Shown here: positions 1 to 9,460 of the stretch, one piece after another
Layout of the letters: the number at the start of each line of letters is the position of its first letter
Numbering within the stretch: position 1 is the stretch's first letter
From: Streptomyces sp. B21-083
Lineage (GTDB): Bacteria > Actinomycetota > Actinomycetes > Streptomycetales > Streptomycetaceae
Assembly (NCBI RefSeq): GCF_036898825.1
Contig: NZ_JARUND010000001.1
Location: forward strand, 1,860,001 to 1,924,000
Direction: 5' to 3'
Length of the DNA stretch: 64,000 nucleotides
Program-made: the position numbers and the translations under genes
Notes under the pieces: model-generated
The model's input: the letters and a program-made list of their open reading frames with translations, nothing else
Told to the model about the DNA's origin: nothing
Databases searched by the model: none

Positions 1-661
1 CGGAGACGCCGAGCGAGGCGGACAGTCCGTGCCTCGGCGCGTCGACCCAGTCAAGGGGGAAGTGGGCCGCGCCGCAGAGCATGACAAGGACGGCGACGGC
101 ACGGCGGAGCCAGCGGACGCCTCCCCGCCGGGCACGCGCGACGCCCACCGGCTCCACGGCCCGCGGTGCGGTGAGCGGCGCGGTCGCGGGGTCCGCGCCC
201 TCGTCCTGGGCGTCGCCGATGCGCCCGATGAGCTGCACGAGGTCCTCGACGGGCCTGCTGGTGGCAGCGGCGTGCACCGCCTGGGCCTCCGCGTGGGCGG
301 CGTGCGGAGCCGCGTGCAGGAGCGCGACCAGACGGCCGACCTCGGCGACCGGTCGCTGCTCGGCGGCTGTCCGGATCGCCTCGTCCATCCGGTCGACACT
401 GTGTTCCGGCGGACCCAGCAGTTCCACGAGGCGCGAGACGTCCTCCACGGAGCGCGCCACGGCCGCCACCCGCAGGACGGTCGCCGCGGTCGGCAGGCCG
501 TCGGGCGACTGCTCCAGGAGGGTGACGAGCTGGACGACGTCGTCCAGCGGCCTGGCGACGACCAGGGTTCGCACCAGGTCGTCCGTGCGTATACGGGTCA
601 CGGGACGGGGTTCGCCCGGTCCGGGATTCTCCGGGCGGGCAGGGAACGGCTCGACGGCCAT
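1..661 (-). CDS. Helical-repeat membrane protein, 3' end beyond window
   Basis: The frame is open from an ATG at 661 to the left edge, so about 220 N-terminal residues are visible and the stop lies outside. After a short Pro-rich start, the protein holds about four helical repeats of roughly 33-36 residues. Each begins with a pattern like ARPLDDVVQLVTLLE, SVEDVSRLVELLG, PVAEVGRLVALLH or PVEDLVQLIGRIG. A basic stretch (RARRGGVRWLRR) then leads into a hydrophobic segment (AVAVLVMLCGAAHFPLDW) that reads as a membrane anchor. I do not recognise a named family. The start is the first ATG after a stop-rich gap; no strong ribosome binding site is seen. The function is unknown; the repeats suggest a cytoplasmic scaffold tethered to the membrane. 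That is inference. Confidence 0.65.
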   Translation of the reverse strand, partial: MAVEPFPARPENPGPGEPRPVTRIRTDDLVRTLVVARPLDDVVQLVTLLEQSPDGLPTAATVLRVAAVARSVEDVSRLVELLGPPEHSVDRMDEAIRTAAEQRPVAEVGRLVALLHAAPHAAHAEAQAVHAAATSRPVEDLVQLIGRIGDAQDEGADPATAPLTAPRAVEPVGVARARRGGVRWLRRAVAVLVMLCGAAHFPLDWVDAPRHGLSASLGVS

Positions 662-801
662 GTTCGCCTCTCAACTTCAGTGCACCGGCACACGGGAACG
701 TGCGCCCCGCTCATATGAACGTTGAACCCTGTGTAACCGCCCGCTTCCCGCCCCGCCACTCGGGAGACCCCCTTGACAAGCTCCGAGGTCCGGCGGCAGT
801 C

Positions 802-837
802 TTCCATGAAGCAGAAAGTTATTTCCACGATACGGAA
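802..837 (+). promoter_or_regulatory. Two-site operator upstream of hyi
   Basis: Two 15-bp sites lie 21 bp apart start to start. The first is TTCCATGAAGCAGAA (802-816) and the second is TTCCACGATACGGAA (823-837), ending 45 bases before the hyi start. The second has TTCC/GGAA arms. Both sites recur with the same order, orientation and spacing in front of gcl (4815-4850, minus strand). In Streptomyces the glyoxylate and allantoin genes are controlled by the IclR-type repressor AllR; assigning these sites to AllR is inference. Confidence 0.7.
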
Positions 838-882
838 TTATCGATCATGCGAAATTACCGATTTCTGGAGGCGCCGACGGCC

Positions 883-1722
883 ATGGGACTCACAGAGCAG
901 CGCTTCAACGTCAACCTGTCGATCCTCTTCAATGAGCTCCCGCTCCTGGAGCGCCCGGCGGCGGCCCGGGCCGCCGGTTTCACCGCGGTCGAGCTGTGGT
1001 GGCCCTGGCTGGACACCCCCACCCCGGCCCGGTCCGAGCTGGACTCCCTGCGGTCCGCGATCGAGGACGCCGGCGTCCGGCTCACCGGCCTGAACTTCTA
1101 CGCCGGACAGCTGCCGGGCCCGGACCGGGGCGCCCTGTCGGTGCCGGGGGAGGAGTCCGAGCGGTTCCGCGCCAACATCGAGGTCGCCGCGGATCTGGCC
1201 GACTCGCTCGGCTGCGGCGCGCTCAACGCGCTGTACGGCAACCGGATCGACGGCGTGGACCCGGCCGAGCAGGACGCGCTGGCGCTGGAGAACCTGGTGC
1301 TCGCGGCCCGGGCGGCGAGCCGTATCGGCGCGATCCTCCTCGTCGAGGCGCTCAACAAGCCGGAGTCCCCCCGGTATCCGCTGGTGAGTGCCCCGGCCGC
1401 CGTGGAGGTCGTCGACAGGGTCAACGAGGCGACCGGGCTCGGCAACGCCCGCTTCCTGATGGACCTCTACCACCTGTCCATGAACGGCGAGGACCTCCCC
1501 TCGGTGATCGACCGGTTCGCCGCGAAGACGGGCCACGTCCAGATCGCCGACAACCCCGGCCGCGGCGCCCCCGGCACCGGCACACTCCCCCTCGCGGACC
1601 ACTTGGACCAACTGCGCAAGGCCGGTTACGAGGGCTGGGTGGGCCTGGAGTACAAGCCGGGCGACCGGCCGAGCGCCGAGGCGTTCGACTGGCTGCCCCA
1701 CGCGGCACGCCGCACCCCCTGA
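883..1722 (+). CDS. hyi: Hydroxypyruvate isomerase
   Basis: A TIM-barrel protein of 279 residues of the xylose-isomerase-like fold. It starts MGLTEQRFNVNLSILFNELP, the usual N-terminus of Hyi, which interconverts hydroxypyruvate and tartronate semialdehyde in the cytoplasm. Metal-ligand regions are visible, such as LLVEALNKPESPRYPL, FLMDLYHLSMNGED and GHVQIADNPGRGAPGTG, and the C-terminal GWVGLEYKPG. The length is close to the family norm (about 260). The start at 883 is chosen for GGAGG at 867-871; an in-frame ATG at 847 would overlap the promoter region. glxR follows after 31 bases in the same direction and gcl is convergent, so the three enzymes convert glyoxylate to glycerate. Expression is probably controlled by the operator pair at 802-837. 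Confidence 0.88.
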   Translation: MGLTEQRFNVNLSILFNELPLLERPAAARAAGFTAVELWWPWLDTPTPARSELDSLRSAIEDAGVRLTGLNFYAGQLPGPDRGALSVPGEESERFRANIEVAADLADSLGCGALNALYGNRIDGVDPAEQDALALENLVLAARAASRIGAILLVEALNKPESPRYPLVSAPAAVEVVDRVNEATGLGNARFLMDLYHLSMNGEDLPSVIDRFAAKTGHVQIADNPGRGAPGTGTLPLADHLDQLRKAGYEGWVGLEYKPGDRPSAEAFDWLPHAARRTP

Positions 1723-1753
1723 CATCACCGAGCAGCAGAGAGGCGCCCCCGAA

Positions 1754-2644
1754 ATGAGCAGTCTCCCCAAGGTCGCCTGGATAGGCCTCGGCATCATGGG
1801 CTCCCCCATGTCCGAGAACCTGATCAAGGCGGGTTACGACGTCACCGGCTTCACCCTGGAACAGGACAAGCTCGACCGTCTCACCGCCGCCGGCGGCACG
1901 GCGGCGGCATCGATCGCCGAGGCCGTGCGCGACGCCGACGTGGTGATCACGATGGTGCCCGCGTCACCGCAGGTCGAGGCCATCGCGTACGGCCCGGAGG
2001 GCATCCTGGCGAACGTGCGGCCCGGCGCCCTGCTCGTCGACATGTCGTCGATCACCCCGCGGACATCGGTGGACCTGGCGCGGGCGGCGGCCCAGAAGGG
2101 CGTGCGGGTGCTGGACGCGCCCGTCTCGGGCGGTGAGGCGGGCGCGGTCGAGGCCGTGCTGTCCATCATGGTCGGCGGCGAACAGGCCGACTTCGACCAT
2201 GCGAGGCCGGTTTTCGAGGCACTGGGCAGGACCGTCGTGCTGTGCGGTCCGCACGGCTCGGGCCAGACGGTGAAGGCGGCGAACCAGCTGATCGTCGCCG
2301 TGAACATCCAGGCGTGCGCCGAGGCCGTGGTCTTCCTGGAGAAGTCCGGCGTGGACCTGAAGGCGGCGCTGGACGTACTGGCCGGCGGCCTGGCCGGCTC
2401 CACCGTGCTGACGCGCAAGAAGGACAACTTCCTGAACCGGGACTTCGCGCCGGGCTTCCGTGTCGACCTCCACCACAAGGACATGGGCATCGTGACGGAC
2501 GCGGCCCGTACGGTCGGCGCCGCGCTGCCGGTGGGCGCGGTGGTCGCCCAACTCGTCGCGTCCCTCCGTGCGCAGGGTGACGGGGGCCTGGACCACTCGG
2601 CCCTGCTGCGGGCCGTGGAACGCCTCTCCGGCGCCGAGGTCTGA
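1754..2644 (+). CDS. glxR: 2-hydroxy-3-oxopropionate (tartronate semialdehyde) reductase
   Basis: A beta-hydroxyacid dehydrogenase of 296 residues that reduces tartronate semialdehyde to D-glycerate with NAD(P)H. The N-terminus shows the Rossmann motif GLGIMGSPMSENL. The substrate-binding motif DAPVSGGEAGA follows in the middle, then the catalytic-lysine helix GQTVKAANQLIVAVN, and a helical C-terminal domain with LHHKDMGIVTDAA. The length matches the family. It sits directly downstream of hyi with a 31-base gap and no terminator between, so the two are probably cotranscribed. The neighbouring gcl supplies its substrate. 3-hydroxyisobutyrate dehydrogenase is the nearest alternative, but the gcl/hyi setting favours GlxR. 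Confidence 0.88.
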   Translation: MSSLPKVAWIGLGIMGSPMSENLIKAGYDVTGFTLEQDKLDRLTAAGGTAAASIAEAVRDADVVITMVPASPQVEAIAYGPEGILANVRPGALLVDMSSITPRTSVDLARAAAQKGVRVLDAPVSGGEAGAVEAVLSIMVGGEQADFDHARPVFEALGRTVVLCGPHGSGQTVKAANQLIVAVNIQACAEAVVFLEKSGVDLKAALDVLAGGLAGSTVLTRKKDNFLNRDFAPGFRVDLHHKDMGIVTDAARTVGAALPVGAVVAQLVASLRAQGDGGLDHSALLRAVERLSGAEV

Positions 2645-2865
2645 CGCCCCCTCCGCCGTCCTCCCCGATCTTCCGGGCGGCGCCGGCGCCGACAACTGTC
2701 CTGTCGCGCCCAGGCGTCGGCGCCGCCCGGAAACCTCAAATCCAGCTCTGAACCCGGCCCCGGAGGCTTCAACAACCCCCGGGTTCGGGCACATTGTTGT
2801 CAGCACGGGGGAACAGCTCGGGGGAACAAGGGAAACAACGCACGGGGGAACAACGGGGAAACGAA

Positions 2866-2891
2866 AAGGGGGTGCCCATGGGCACCCCCTT
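2866..2891. terminator. Bidirectional hairpin terminator between glxR and gcl
   Basis: A perfect 26-bp palindrome with arms AAGGGGGTGCCC / GGGCACCCCCTT is flanked by A-rich sequence on the left and CTTCC on the right. It lies between the 3' ends of convergent glxR and gcl, as expected for a shared factor-independent terminator. Confidence 0.85.
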
Positions 2892-2934
2892 CTTCCATGC
2901 CTCGCCTGTCCCGGCGCCTTCGGCGCCCTCGGTG

Positions 2935-4719
2935 TCAGACCTTCAGCGTCCTGATGGACGTCGGCGCATGGCCCGGCTCGGTCGCGATGTCCTCGAACTC
3001 CACCACGTTTCCTATGTCGTTGGTCGTCGACATGGAGATGTTCGTGACGCGCTCCAGGATCGCCTCGACGACCACCGGCACCCGGTGCTCCGCCGCGAGC
3101 TTCCTGGCCTGCTCGAACGCGGCGGCCAGTTCGGCCGGGTCCGTCACCCGGATCGCCTTGCAGCCGAGACCCTCGGCGACCTTGACGTGGTCGACGCCGT
3201 AGGCGCCCAGTTCGGGCGAGTTGAGGTTCTCGAACTCCAGGTTGACCTGGAAGTCGATGTCGAAGGCCCGCTGCGCCTGCCGGATCAGGCCCAGGTAGGA
3301 GTTGTTCACCAGGACATGGACGTACGGGATGCGGTGCTGGGCGCCGACCGCCAGCTCCTCGACCATGAACTGGAAGTCGTAGTCGCCGGAGAGGGCCACC
3401 ACGGACGCCTCCGGGTCGGCGACGGCGACACCCAGCGCGGCCGGGATGGTCCAGCCGAGGGGGCCCGCCTGGCCGCAGTTGATCCAGTGGCGGGGCCGGT
3501 AGACATGCAGCAGTTGGGCGCCGGCGATCTGGGAGAGGCCGATCGTCGTCACGTACCGCGTCTCGGGGCCGAAGACCTTGTTCATCTCCTCGTACACGCG
3601 CTGCGGCTTGATCGGGATGTCGTCGAAATGCGTACGCCGCTGCAGGCGCGCCCGGCGTTCCTGGGTCGCCGCCGCCCACTCGGAGCGGTCGGGGAGGCCG
3701 CCCTTGTCCCTCAACTCCCTTGCCACCGTGACGAAAAGCTCCAGCGCGGCCTTCGCGTCGGAGGCGATGCCGTAGTCGGGGGCGAAGATGCGGCCGATCT
3801 GGGTGGGCTCGATGTCGACATGGACGAAGGTGCGGCCGGCCGTGTAGACGTCGAGCCGGCCGGTGTGGCGGTTGGCCCAGCGGTTGCCGATACCGAGGAC
3901 GAAGTCGGACTCCAGGAAGGTGGCGTTGCCGTAACGGTGCGAGGTCTGGAGGCCGACCATGCCGGCGTTCAGGTCGTGGTCGTCCGGCAGCGCGCCCCAG
4001 CCCATGAGGGTGGGGACGACCGGGACACCCGTCAACTCGGCGAACTCGACGAGGAGTTCGGCCGCGTCGGCGTTGATGACGCCCCCTCCGGCGACGATCA
4101 GCGGTCGGCTCGACGCGTTCAGCAGCGTGAGCGCCTTCTCGATCTGGGCGCGGGTCGCGACCGGCTTGTGCACGGGCAGCGGTGTGTAGGTCTCCGGGTC
4201 GAACTCGATCTCCGTCTGCTGGACGTCGACCGGCAGGTCGACCAGGACCGGCCCGGGGCGGCCCGAACGCATCAGGTGGAAGGCCTGCTGGAGGACGCCG
4301 GGGACCTGGCCCGCCTCCAGCACGGTGGTGGCCATCTTCGTGACCGGCCGGGCGATGGAGGCGATGTCGACGGCCTGGAAGTCCTCCTTGTGGATCACGG
4401 CGGTGGGTGCCTGCCCGGTGATGCAGAGGATCGGGATCGAGTCGCCCGTCGCGGAGTACAGCCCCGTGATCATGTCGGTGCCCGCCGGGCCCGAAGTGCC
4501 CACGCAGACACCGATGTTGCCGGGGTGGGTGCGGGTGTAGCCCTCGGCCATGTGCGAGGCGCCCTCGACATGACGGGCGAGGGTGTGGCTGATCCCGCCG
4601 GCGGCGCCGAGTGCCGCGTAGAAGGGGTTGATCGCCGCGCCGGGGACACCGAACGCGTGTGTGACGCCCTCTCGCTTGAGGATCTCGACTGCCGCGCGGG
4701 CAGCGGTCATACGAGCCAT
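2935..4719 (-). CDS. gcl: Glyoxylate carboligase (tartronate-semialdehyde synthase)
   Basis: A thiamine-diphosphate enzyme of 594 residues that condenses two glyoxylates to tartronate semialdehyde and CO2. The order is a pyrimidine-binding domain, a central domain and a PP-binding domain. Near the N-terminus the motif [16 protein letters not shown] carries Val where most relatives have the catalytic Glu; this replacement is characteristic of Gcl. The ThDP-binding region is [15 protein letters not shown], followed by [10 protein letters not shown]. coli Gcl is about 593 residues, so length agrees. The start [11 protein letters not shown] at 4719 is chosen for GAGGAG at 4727-4732; an upstream in-frame extension to 4809 would run towards the operators. 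It is convergent with hyi-glxR and shares their operator pair (4815-4850). Confidence 0.95.
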   Translation of the reverse strand: MARMTAARAAVEILKREGVTHAFGVPGAAINPFYAALGAAGGISHTLARHVEGASHMAEGYTRTHPGNIGVCVGTSGPAGTDMITGLYSATGDSIPILCITGQAPTAVIHKEDFQAVDIASIARPVTKMATTVLEAGQVPGVLQQAFHLMRSGRPGPVLVDLPVDVQQTEIEFDPETYTPLPVHKPVATRAQIEKALTLLNASSRPLIVAGGGVINADAAELLVEFAELTGVPVVPTLMGWGALPDDHDLNAGMVGLQTSHRYGNATFLESDFVLGIGNRWANRHTGRLDVYTAGRTFVHVDIEPTQIGRIFAPDYGIASDAKAALELFVTVARELRDKGGLPDRSEWAAATQERRARLQRRTHFDDIPIKPQRVYEEMNKVFGPETRYVTTIGLSQIAGAQLLHVYRPRHWINCGQAGPLGWTIPAALGVAVADPEASVVALSGDYDFQFMVEELAVGAQHRIPYVHVLVNNSYLGLIRQAQRAFDIDFQVNLEFENLNSPELGAYGVDHVKVAEGLGCKAIRVTDPAELAAAFEQARKLAAEHRVPVVVEAILERVTNISMSTTNDIGNVVEFEDIATEPGHAPTSIRTLKV

Positions 4720-4814
4720 TGAGCAACTCCTCGGATTCGTGCTCCCGTCGCGCCCCGCGGAGAGAGAAAGCTTCCGTGACCTTGTTCGGACCTTGCGCAT
4801 CGCTTCCACAATAC

Positions 4815-4850
4815 TTCCGTATGGTGGAATTTATTTTCTGCTATCTGGAA
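4815..4850 (-). promoter_or_regulatory. Two-site operator upstream of gcl
   Basis: Read on the minus strand, the first site is TTCCAGATAGCAGAA (4850-4836) and the second is TTCCACCATACGGAA (4829-4815), 21 bp apart. They match the hyi sites in 12 of 15 and 14 of 15 positions, in the same order. A third, imperfect copy (TTCCACAATAC on the plus strand, from 4804) overlaps the gene-proximal site. The pair ends about 95 bases before the gcl start. Confidence 0.7.
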
Positions 4851-4952
4851 ACAATGTAAGTGGGCTCGCGAAGGCCGTCAAGAGACGGACAAGCGGGGGT
4901 CAGGTGGAGCACGATGGGGCTCTGACCCCGACGTCACGTAGTGGAGTTGGCC

Positions 4953-5702
4953 ATGGCCGAGAGCATGCCGGTGCGGTGTCCGGCCTGCCTGCGCGAGCAT
5001 CTGTACGCGGCGCCGTCCTATCCGTGCGCGTGCGGTGCGCCGGTCAGACCGTCGCTCGACCCGCGGGCGACGACGACGGCCGTCACCCACCGCGTCTGGG
5101 ACGAGCAGTGGATCACCGTGGCCTGTACGGCCTGCGGTCGGCGGGACCAGTGGCCGCATCCCGAACTGGGCTGCCCCTGCGGCACGGTTCTGCGTATCCC
5201 GGTGGCGCGGTCCGTCCCGGACACCCGGCCGACGGCCGCCCATGCGGCGGACGCGCAGGCGCCGGCCGGCACCGCGAAACTCCCGGGCGCCCTGCGCGCC
5301 CCCCGCCCTTCCGCCCGCCCCCGGCGTGCCTTCCAGCCGGTCACCATCCGCACCGCGCGCGACGCCGTCACCGCCGCCGCCCTCTATCTGCGCTGGCTCG
5401 GCTACCAGGACATCCGCCGCGCGGACCAGCGGCCCCCGTCCGGCGTGGGGCTCGCCGCCCGCGGAGTCCTGGCGCAGGTCGACCCGACGGTGAGCCCGGC
5501 ATCGCTGCGGGACATCGAGTGCCTGTGGCTGACGGCCATGACGGAGTCCTCGGACTGCGTCTACTTCTCCCTCGCCGGGTACGAGGACGAGGCCCGCGCC
5601 GGCGCCGAGACCCTCGGCGTCCCCCTCTTCGTCCTCGACCTGACCGGCACCCCGCAACCGGTCAACGGCCCGGCCGACGACCTCGACGCCACCGGGGTCT
5701 GA
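4953..5702 (+). CDS. Zinc-ribbon protein with a possible endonuclease-like C-terminal domain
   Basis: A protein of about 249 residues. The N-terminal third has two zinc-ribbon-like cysteine clusters: CPAC...PCACG, then CTACG...GCPCG. A Pro/Arg-rich linker follows (about residues 90-125). The C-terminal domain begins RDAVTAAALYLRWLGY and ends with CVYFSLAGYEDEARAGAETLGVPLFVLDL split over a few lines of sequence. Its alternating helix/strand pattern resembles Mrr-like restriction-endonuclease folds. That resemblance is inference, and I cannot confirm catalytic residues. The ATG at 4953 is preferred because GGAG lies 6 bases upstream; a GTG at 4941 is possible. It is a single gene running away from gcl and ending just before a repeat-rich gap. 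Function unknown. Confidence 0.7.
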   Translation: MAESMPVRCPACLREHLYAAPSYPCACGAPVRPSLDPRATTTAVTHRVWDEQWITVACTACGRRDQWPHPELGCPCGTVLRIPVARSVPDTRPTAAHAADAQAPAGTAKLPGALRAPRPSARPRRAFQPVTIRTARDAVTAAALYLRWLGYQDIRRADQRPPSGVGLAARGVLAQVDPTVSPASLRDIECLWLTAMTESSDCVYFSLAGYEDEARAGAETLGVPLFVLDLTGTPQPVNGPADDLDATGV

Positions 5703-6055
5703 GCCCCCCGACACCCTTGCCGAGGCCGGATACCAAACAGCCCCCAAGGGGCGCGGGGAACTGCGCGACCAGCCACCACGGCGCGGCAGCGAACCGACAA
5801 CCCCTCACGGCCGTTCCAGCGGAGCGCATGAGCGCGTCCAGCAAAGTCCGCAACGGCCCAACGGCGCCCCCAGGGGGCGCGGGGAACTGCGCGACCAGCC
5901 ACGACGGCGCGGCAGCGAACCGACAAGCCCTCACAGCCCCCTGCTCGCCGAAGCCGAACTCACCCCCAGGGCACGGAAGATCCGCGCCACGGAGGCCGAG
6001 CCCGGTATCGGCCGCCGGCCCCGCGTCGGTATGCGCAGGCCCTGAGCAACGGGCG
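5703..6055. repeat. Gene-free gap with two copies of a dispersed intergenic repeat
   Basis: This 353-base gap between two convergent genes holds a core of about 60 bp twice, 126 bp apart (5747-5807 and 5873-5933). Each core begins AGGGGCGCGGGGAACTGCG and continues CGACCAGCCAC through GGCGCGGCAGCGAACCGAC. The rest of the 126-bp period is not repeated. The same leading motif occurs at about 30456, 39549 and 46500, always beyond gene 3' ends. I see no gene in the gap; the ORFs crossing it are repeat artefacts. Confidence 0.85.
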
Positions 6056-7648
6056 TCACCCCGGCTGCTCCCCGGCGAACCTCTCGCGCAGCTCCACCTT
6101 GCGCACCTTCCCCGACACCGTCATCGGGAAGGCGTCCAGCACCTGCAGCCGGCTCGGGATCTTGTAGTGGGCCAACCGCCCCTCGCAGAAGGCCCGTAGC
6201 TCGGCGAGGGTGAGCGGTTCGGTGTCCTCGTGCGGGATGACGCAGGCGAGGACCTCCTCGCCGTACCGCTCGTGCGGCACTCCGACCACCTGGACGTCGG
6301 CGATCTTCGGATGGCCGTACAGGAACTCCTCGATCTCGCGGGGGTAGATGTTCTCGCCACCCCGGATGATCATGTCCTTGATGCGGCCGACGATCTCGAC
6401 GTAGCCGTCCTCGCGCATCATCGCGAGGTCGCCGGTGTGCATCCAGCGGCCGGCGTCGACCGACTGGGCGGTCTTCTCGGGCTCCTGCCAGTAGCCGAGC
6501 ATCACGCTGTAGCCACGAGTGCACAACTCCCCTGCCACACCCCGTGGTTGGGTCGTACCGTTCGCGGGGTCGACGACCTTGACCTCGATGTGCGGAAGGA
6601 CCCGGCCGACCGTGCCGGTGCGGTGCTCCAGGTCGTCGTCCCGGCGCGTCTGGAGGGACACCGGGGAGGTCTCCGTCATGCCGTAGCAGATGGACACCTC
6701 GGCCATGTGCATCTCGGCGACCACCCGTTTCATCACCTCGACCGGGCAGGGCGAGCCCGCCATGATGCCGGTGCGCAGGGACGACAGGTCGTACGTCGCG
6801 AAGTCGGGGAGGTTCAACTCCGCGATGAACATGGTCGGTACGCCGTACAGCGAGGTACAGCGCTCCTCGGCCACCGCCCGCAGGGTCGCCGCCGGTTCGA
6901 AGGACGGGGCCGGGATCACGACGCAGGCGCCGTGCGAGGTGGCCGCGAGGTTGCCCATCACCATGCCGAAGCAGTGGTAGAAGGGCACCGGGACGCACAC
7001 CCGGTCCTGCTCGGTGTAGGAGATCGACTCCCCCACGAAATAACCGTTGTTGAGGATGTTGTGGTGGGAGAGGGTGGCCCCCTTGGGGAAGCCGGTCGTG
7101 CCCGAGGTGTACTGGATGTTGATCGGGTCGTCGCAGGACAGCTCCGGGAACGGAACAGGGGTGCCGCGCGCGAGCAGCTCGTCCCAGTTCGGGTCTCCGA
7201 TGAAAACGGTCTCCCGCAACTGCGGGCATCTGCCCCGCACTTCCCCGACCATCGCCCGGTAGTCACTCGTCTTGTGGCCGAGGGAGGCGAAGAGCAGCGA
7301 GATCCCGGACTGGTTGAGGACGTACTCGACCTCGTGGGTGCGGTAGGCCGGGTTGATGTTCACCATGATCGCGCCGATCCGCGCGGTGGCGTACTGGACC
7401 AGCACCCATTCGGGGCAGTTGACCGCCCAGATGCCCACCCGGTCCCCCACTGCGATCCCACTCGCGATCATCGCGTACGCCAACTCATCGACATCCGAAG
7501 CGAGTTGACCGTACGTCCAGCGTCGGCCGGAGGGTACGTCGACCAGCGCCTCACGATCGGGCCACCTCGCGACGGCCCGGTCCAGGTTGACGCCGATCGT
7601 GTCTCCCAACAGCGGGGTGCCGCTGGTCCCGTGGGCGTAGGAAATCAC
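6056..7648 (-). CDS. AMP-binding acyl-CoA synthetase
   Basis: An ANL-superfamily acyl-CoA ligase of 530 residues that activates a carboxylic acid with ATP and CoA. Motifs in order are the phosphate-binding loop [18 protein letters not shown], the YGMTET segment, [27 protein letters not shown], the hinge [20 protein letters not shown] and the C-terminal catalytic Lys in [13 protein letters not shown]. No transmembrane segment is seen, so it is cytoplasmic. Medium- or long-chain fatty acids are likely substrates, but specificity cannot be read from sequence. The GTG start overlaps the stop of the upstream gene (GTGA at 7645-7648), so the pair is translationally coupled. It is convergent with the zinc-ribbon gene across the repeat gap. 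Confidence 0.9.
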   Translation of the reverse strand: MISYAHGTSGTPLLGDTIGVNLDRAVARWPDREALVDVPSGRRWTYGQLASDVDELAYAMIASGIAVGDRVGIWAVNCPEWVLVQYATARIGAIMVNINPAYRTHEVEYVLNQSGISLLFASLGHKTSDYRAMVGEVRGRCPQLRETVFIGDPNWDELLARGTPVPFPELSCDDPINIQYTSGTTGFPKGATLSHHNILNNGYFVGESISYTEQDRVCVPVPFYHCFGMVMGNLAATSHGACVVIPAPSFEPAATLRAVAEERCTSLYGVPTMFIAELNLPDFATYDLSSLRTGIMAGSPCPVEVMKRVVAEMHMAEVSICYGMTETSPVSLQTRRDDDLEHRTGTVGRVLPHIEVKVVDPANGTTQPRGVAGELCTRGYSVMLGYWQEPEKTAQSVDAGRWMHTGDLAMMREDGYVEIVGRIKDMIIRGGENIYPREIEEFLYGHPKIADVQVVGVPHERYGEEVLACVIPHEDTEPLTLAELRAFCEGRLAHYKIPSRLQVLDAFPMTVSGKVRKVELRERFAGEQPG

Positions 7649-9315
7649 CGGAAGTCCTCCTCGCGGTACTCGTTCTTCGAACCCGCCGCCGTCGCCTCGC
7701 GCAGTTCGATCCGGCGGATCTTGCCGGACACGGTCTTGGGCAGATCGGCGAACTCCAGGCGGCGCAGACGCTTGTAGGGGGCGAGGACCTCACGGCTGTG
7801 CTCGAACAGCACCTTCGCGGTGTCGGGTCCCGGCTCCCAGCCCGCCGCGAGCACGACGTACGCCTTCGGTACGGCCAGGCGCAGTTCGTCCGGCGCGGGG
7901 ACCACGGCGGCCTCCGCGACCGCCTCGTGCTCGAGGAGCGCGCTCTCCAGCTCGAACGGGGAGATCTTGTAGTCGGATGCCTTGAAGACGTCGTCGGACC
8001 GGCCGACGTAGGTGATGTAGCCGTCCGCGTCGCGCGAGCCGATGTCTCCGGTGCGGTAGAAGCCGCCGGCCATCGCCTCCGCAGTGAGGTCGGCGTCGCC
8101 GTGGTAGCCGGTCATCACGCCGACCGGGCGGGTGGAGAGGTCGAGCGCGATCTCCCCCTCGGGCGCGCCCGGTTCACCCGAGACAGGGTCGAGGAGGACG
8201 ACCCGGTAGCCGGGGCTCGGGCGGCCCATGGAGCCCGTCTTCAGCGGCTGGCCGGGGCTGTTGGAGACCTGGACGGCGGTCTCCGTCTGGCCGAAGCCGT
8301 CCCGGATGGTGACGCCCCAGAAGCGGCGCACCTGCTCGATGACCTCGGGGTTGAGCGGCTCCCCGGCTGCCACGACCTCGCGCGGCGGGGTGCGCAGCTG
8401 GGTCAGGTCGGCCTGGATGAGCATGCGCCAGACGGTCGGCGGGGCGCAGAAGGAGGTGACGCCCGCGCGGTCCATCTCGGCCATCAGCCGGGTGGCGTCG
8501 AAGCGCGTGTAGTTGTGGATGAAGACGGTCGCCTCGGCGATCCAGGGGGCGAAGAGGTTGGACCAGGCGTGCTTGGCCCAGCCGGGCGAGGAGATGTTCA
8601 GATGTACGTCGCCGGGCTTGAGGCCGATCCAGTACATGGTCGCCAGGTGCCCGATCGGGTACGAGGCGTGGGTGTGCTCGACGAGTTTGGGCCGGGCGGT
8701 CGTGCCGGAGGTGAAGTACAGCATCAGGGGGTCGTCGGCGTGGGTGGGGCCGTCGGGGGTGAACTCGGCGGGCGCGTCGTACGCGTCCTCGTACCGCTGC
8801 CAGCCCTCGGGGGCGCCGCCCACCGCGATCCGGGTGTAGCCGCCGGGGACCTCGTCGAACTTGGCGGTGTCCTCGGCGCGGACCAGGACGTGGGAGACCC
8901 GGCCGCGGTCCACCCGGTCGCGCAGGTCGGCGGGGCCGAGCAGCGGGGTGGCGGGGATGACGACCGCGCCGATCTTCATCGCGGCGAGGGCTGTCTCCCA
9001 CAGCTCGGTCTGGTTGCCGAGCATGACGAGGACGCGGTCCTCTGGGCGGATCCCGAGCCCGCGCAACCAGTTGGCGACCCGGTCGGAGCGGGCCGACATC
9101 TCGGCGAAGGACACCCTGGCCTCGGAGCCGTCCTCCTCGACGATGTGCAGGGCGGTGCGGTCGTTCCCGTCCGCGATGACGTCGAACCAGTCCAGGGCCC
9201 AGTTGAAGCGCTCGGGGCGCGGCCAGCTGAAACCCTCGTACGCGGTGGCGTAGTCCTCGCGGTGGGCCAGCAGGAAGTCCCGCGCCTCGCGAAAGTGCTC
9301 GGTCACCGTCGTCAT
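7645..9315 (-). CDS. AMP-binding acid-CoA ligase, acetyl/benzoate-CoA ligase type
   Basis: A second ANL ligase of 556 residues, first gene of a two-gene operon. It shows [20 protein letters not shown] (phosphate loop), DGFGQTET, the hinge [20 protein letters not shown] and the C-terminal [14 protein letters not shown] with catalytic Lys. The set GWAKHAW...FAPW and the overall pattern resemble medium-chain acyl or aromatic-acid CoA ligases; exact substrate unknown. The start [20 protein letters not shown] at 9315 is supported by GAGGAG at 9321-9326, ruling out the longer reading to 9657 that would enter the divergent gene. The divergent GAF-LuxR gene 145 bases away is a likely regulator. Confidence 0.9.
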   Translation of the reverse strand: MTTVTEHFREARDFLLAHREDYATAYEGFSWPRPERFNWALDWFDVIADGNDRTALHIVEEDGSEARVSFAEMSARSDRVANWLRGLGIRPEDRVLVMLGNQTELWETALAAMKIGAVVIPATPLLGPADLRDRVDRGRVSHVLVRAEDTAKFDEVPGGYTRIAVGGAPEGWQRYEDAYDAPAEFTPDGPTHADDPLMLYFTSGTTARPKLVEHTHASYPIGHLATMYWIGLKPGDVHLNISSPGWAKHAWSNLFAPWIAEATVFIHNYTRFDATRLMAEMDRAGVTSFCAPPTVWRMLIQADLTQLRTPPREVVAAGEPLNPEVIEQVRRFWGVTIRDGFGQTETAVQVSNSPGQPLKTGSMGRPSPGYRVVLLDPVSGEPGAPEGEIALDLSTRPVGVMTGYHGDADLTAEAMAGGFYRTGDIGSRDADGYITYVGRSDDVFKASDYKISPFELESALLEHEAVAEAAVVPAPDELRLAVPKAYVVLAAGWEPGPDTAKVLFEHSREVLAPYKRLRRLEFADLPKTVSGKIRRIELREATAAGSKNEYREEDFR

Positions 9316-9460
9316 CAGTCCTCCTCGATCCCGGACCATTGCCCGGCGACACTCTGACATCGTGTAATCCGTGATGCAGGTCTCACTACCCCCGAACGGG
9401 GGTGAGTGCGCCGTATGACCGGCGAACACCACGAGCGGGCCGCGACGAAGGGGCGATGAC

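Noticed and set aside
1964..4726. 920-codon minus-strand ORF across glxR and gcl
   Set aside because: It overlaps gcl in a different frame and is antisense to glxR. Its composition is Arg/Gly/Pro-rich, as expected for a shadow frame in high-GC DNA.
5561..5934. Minus-strand ORFs with a repeated CRAVVAGRAVPRAPWG motif
   Set aside because: The repetition comes from the duplicated intergenic element, and no start site or domain is present.
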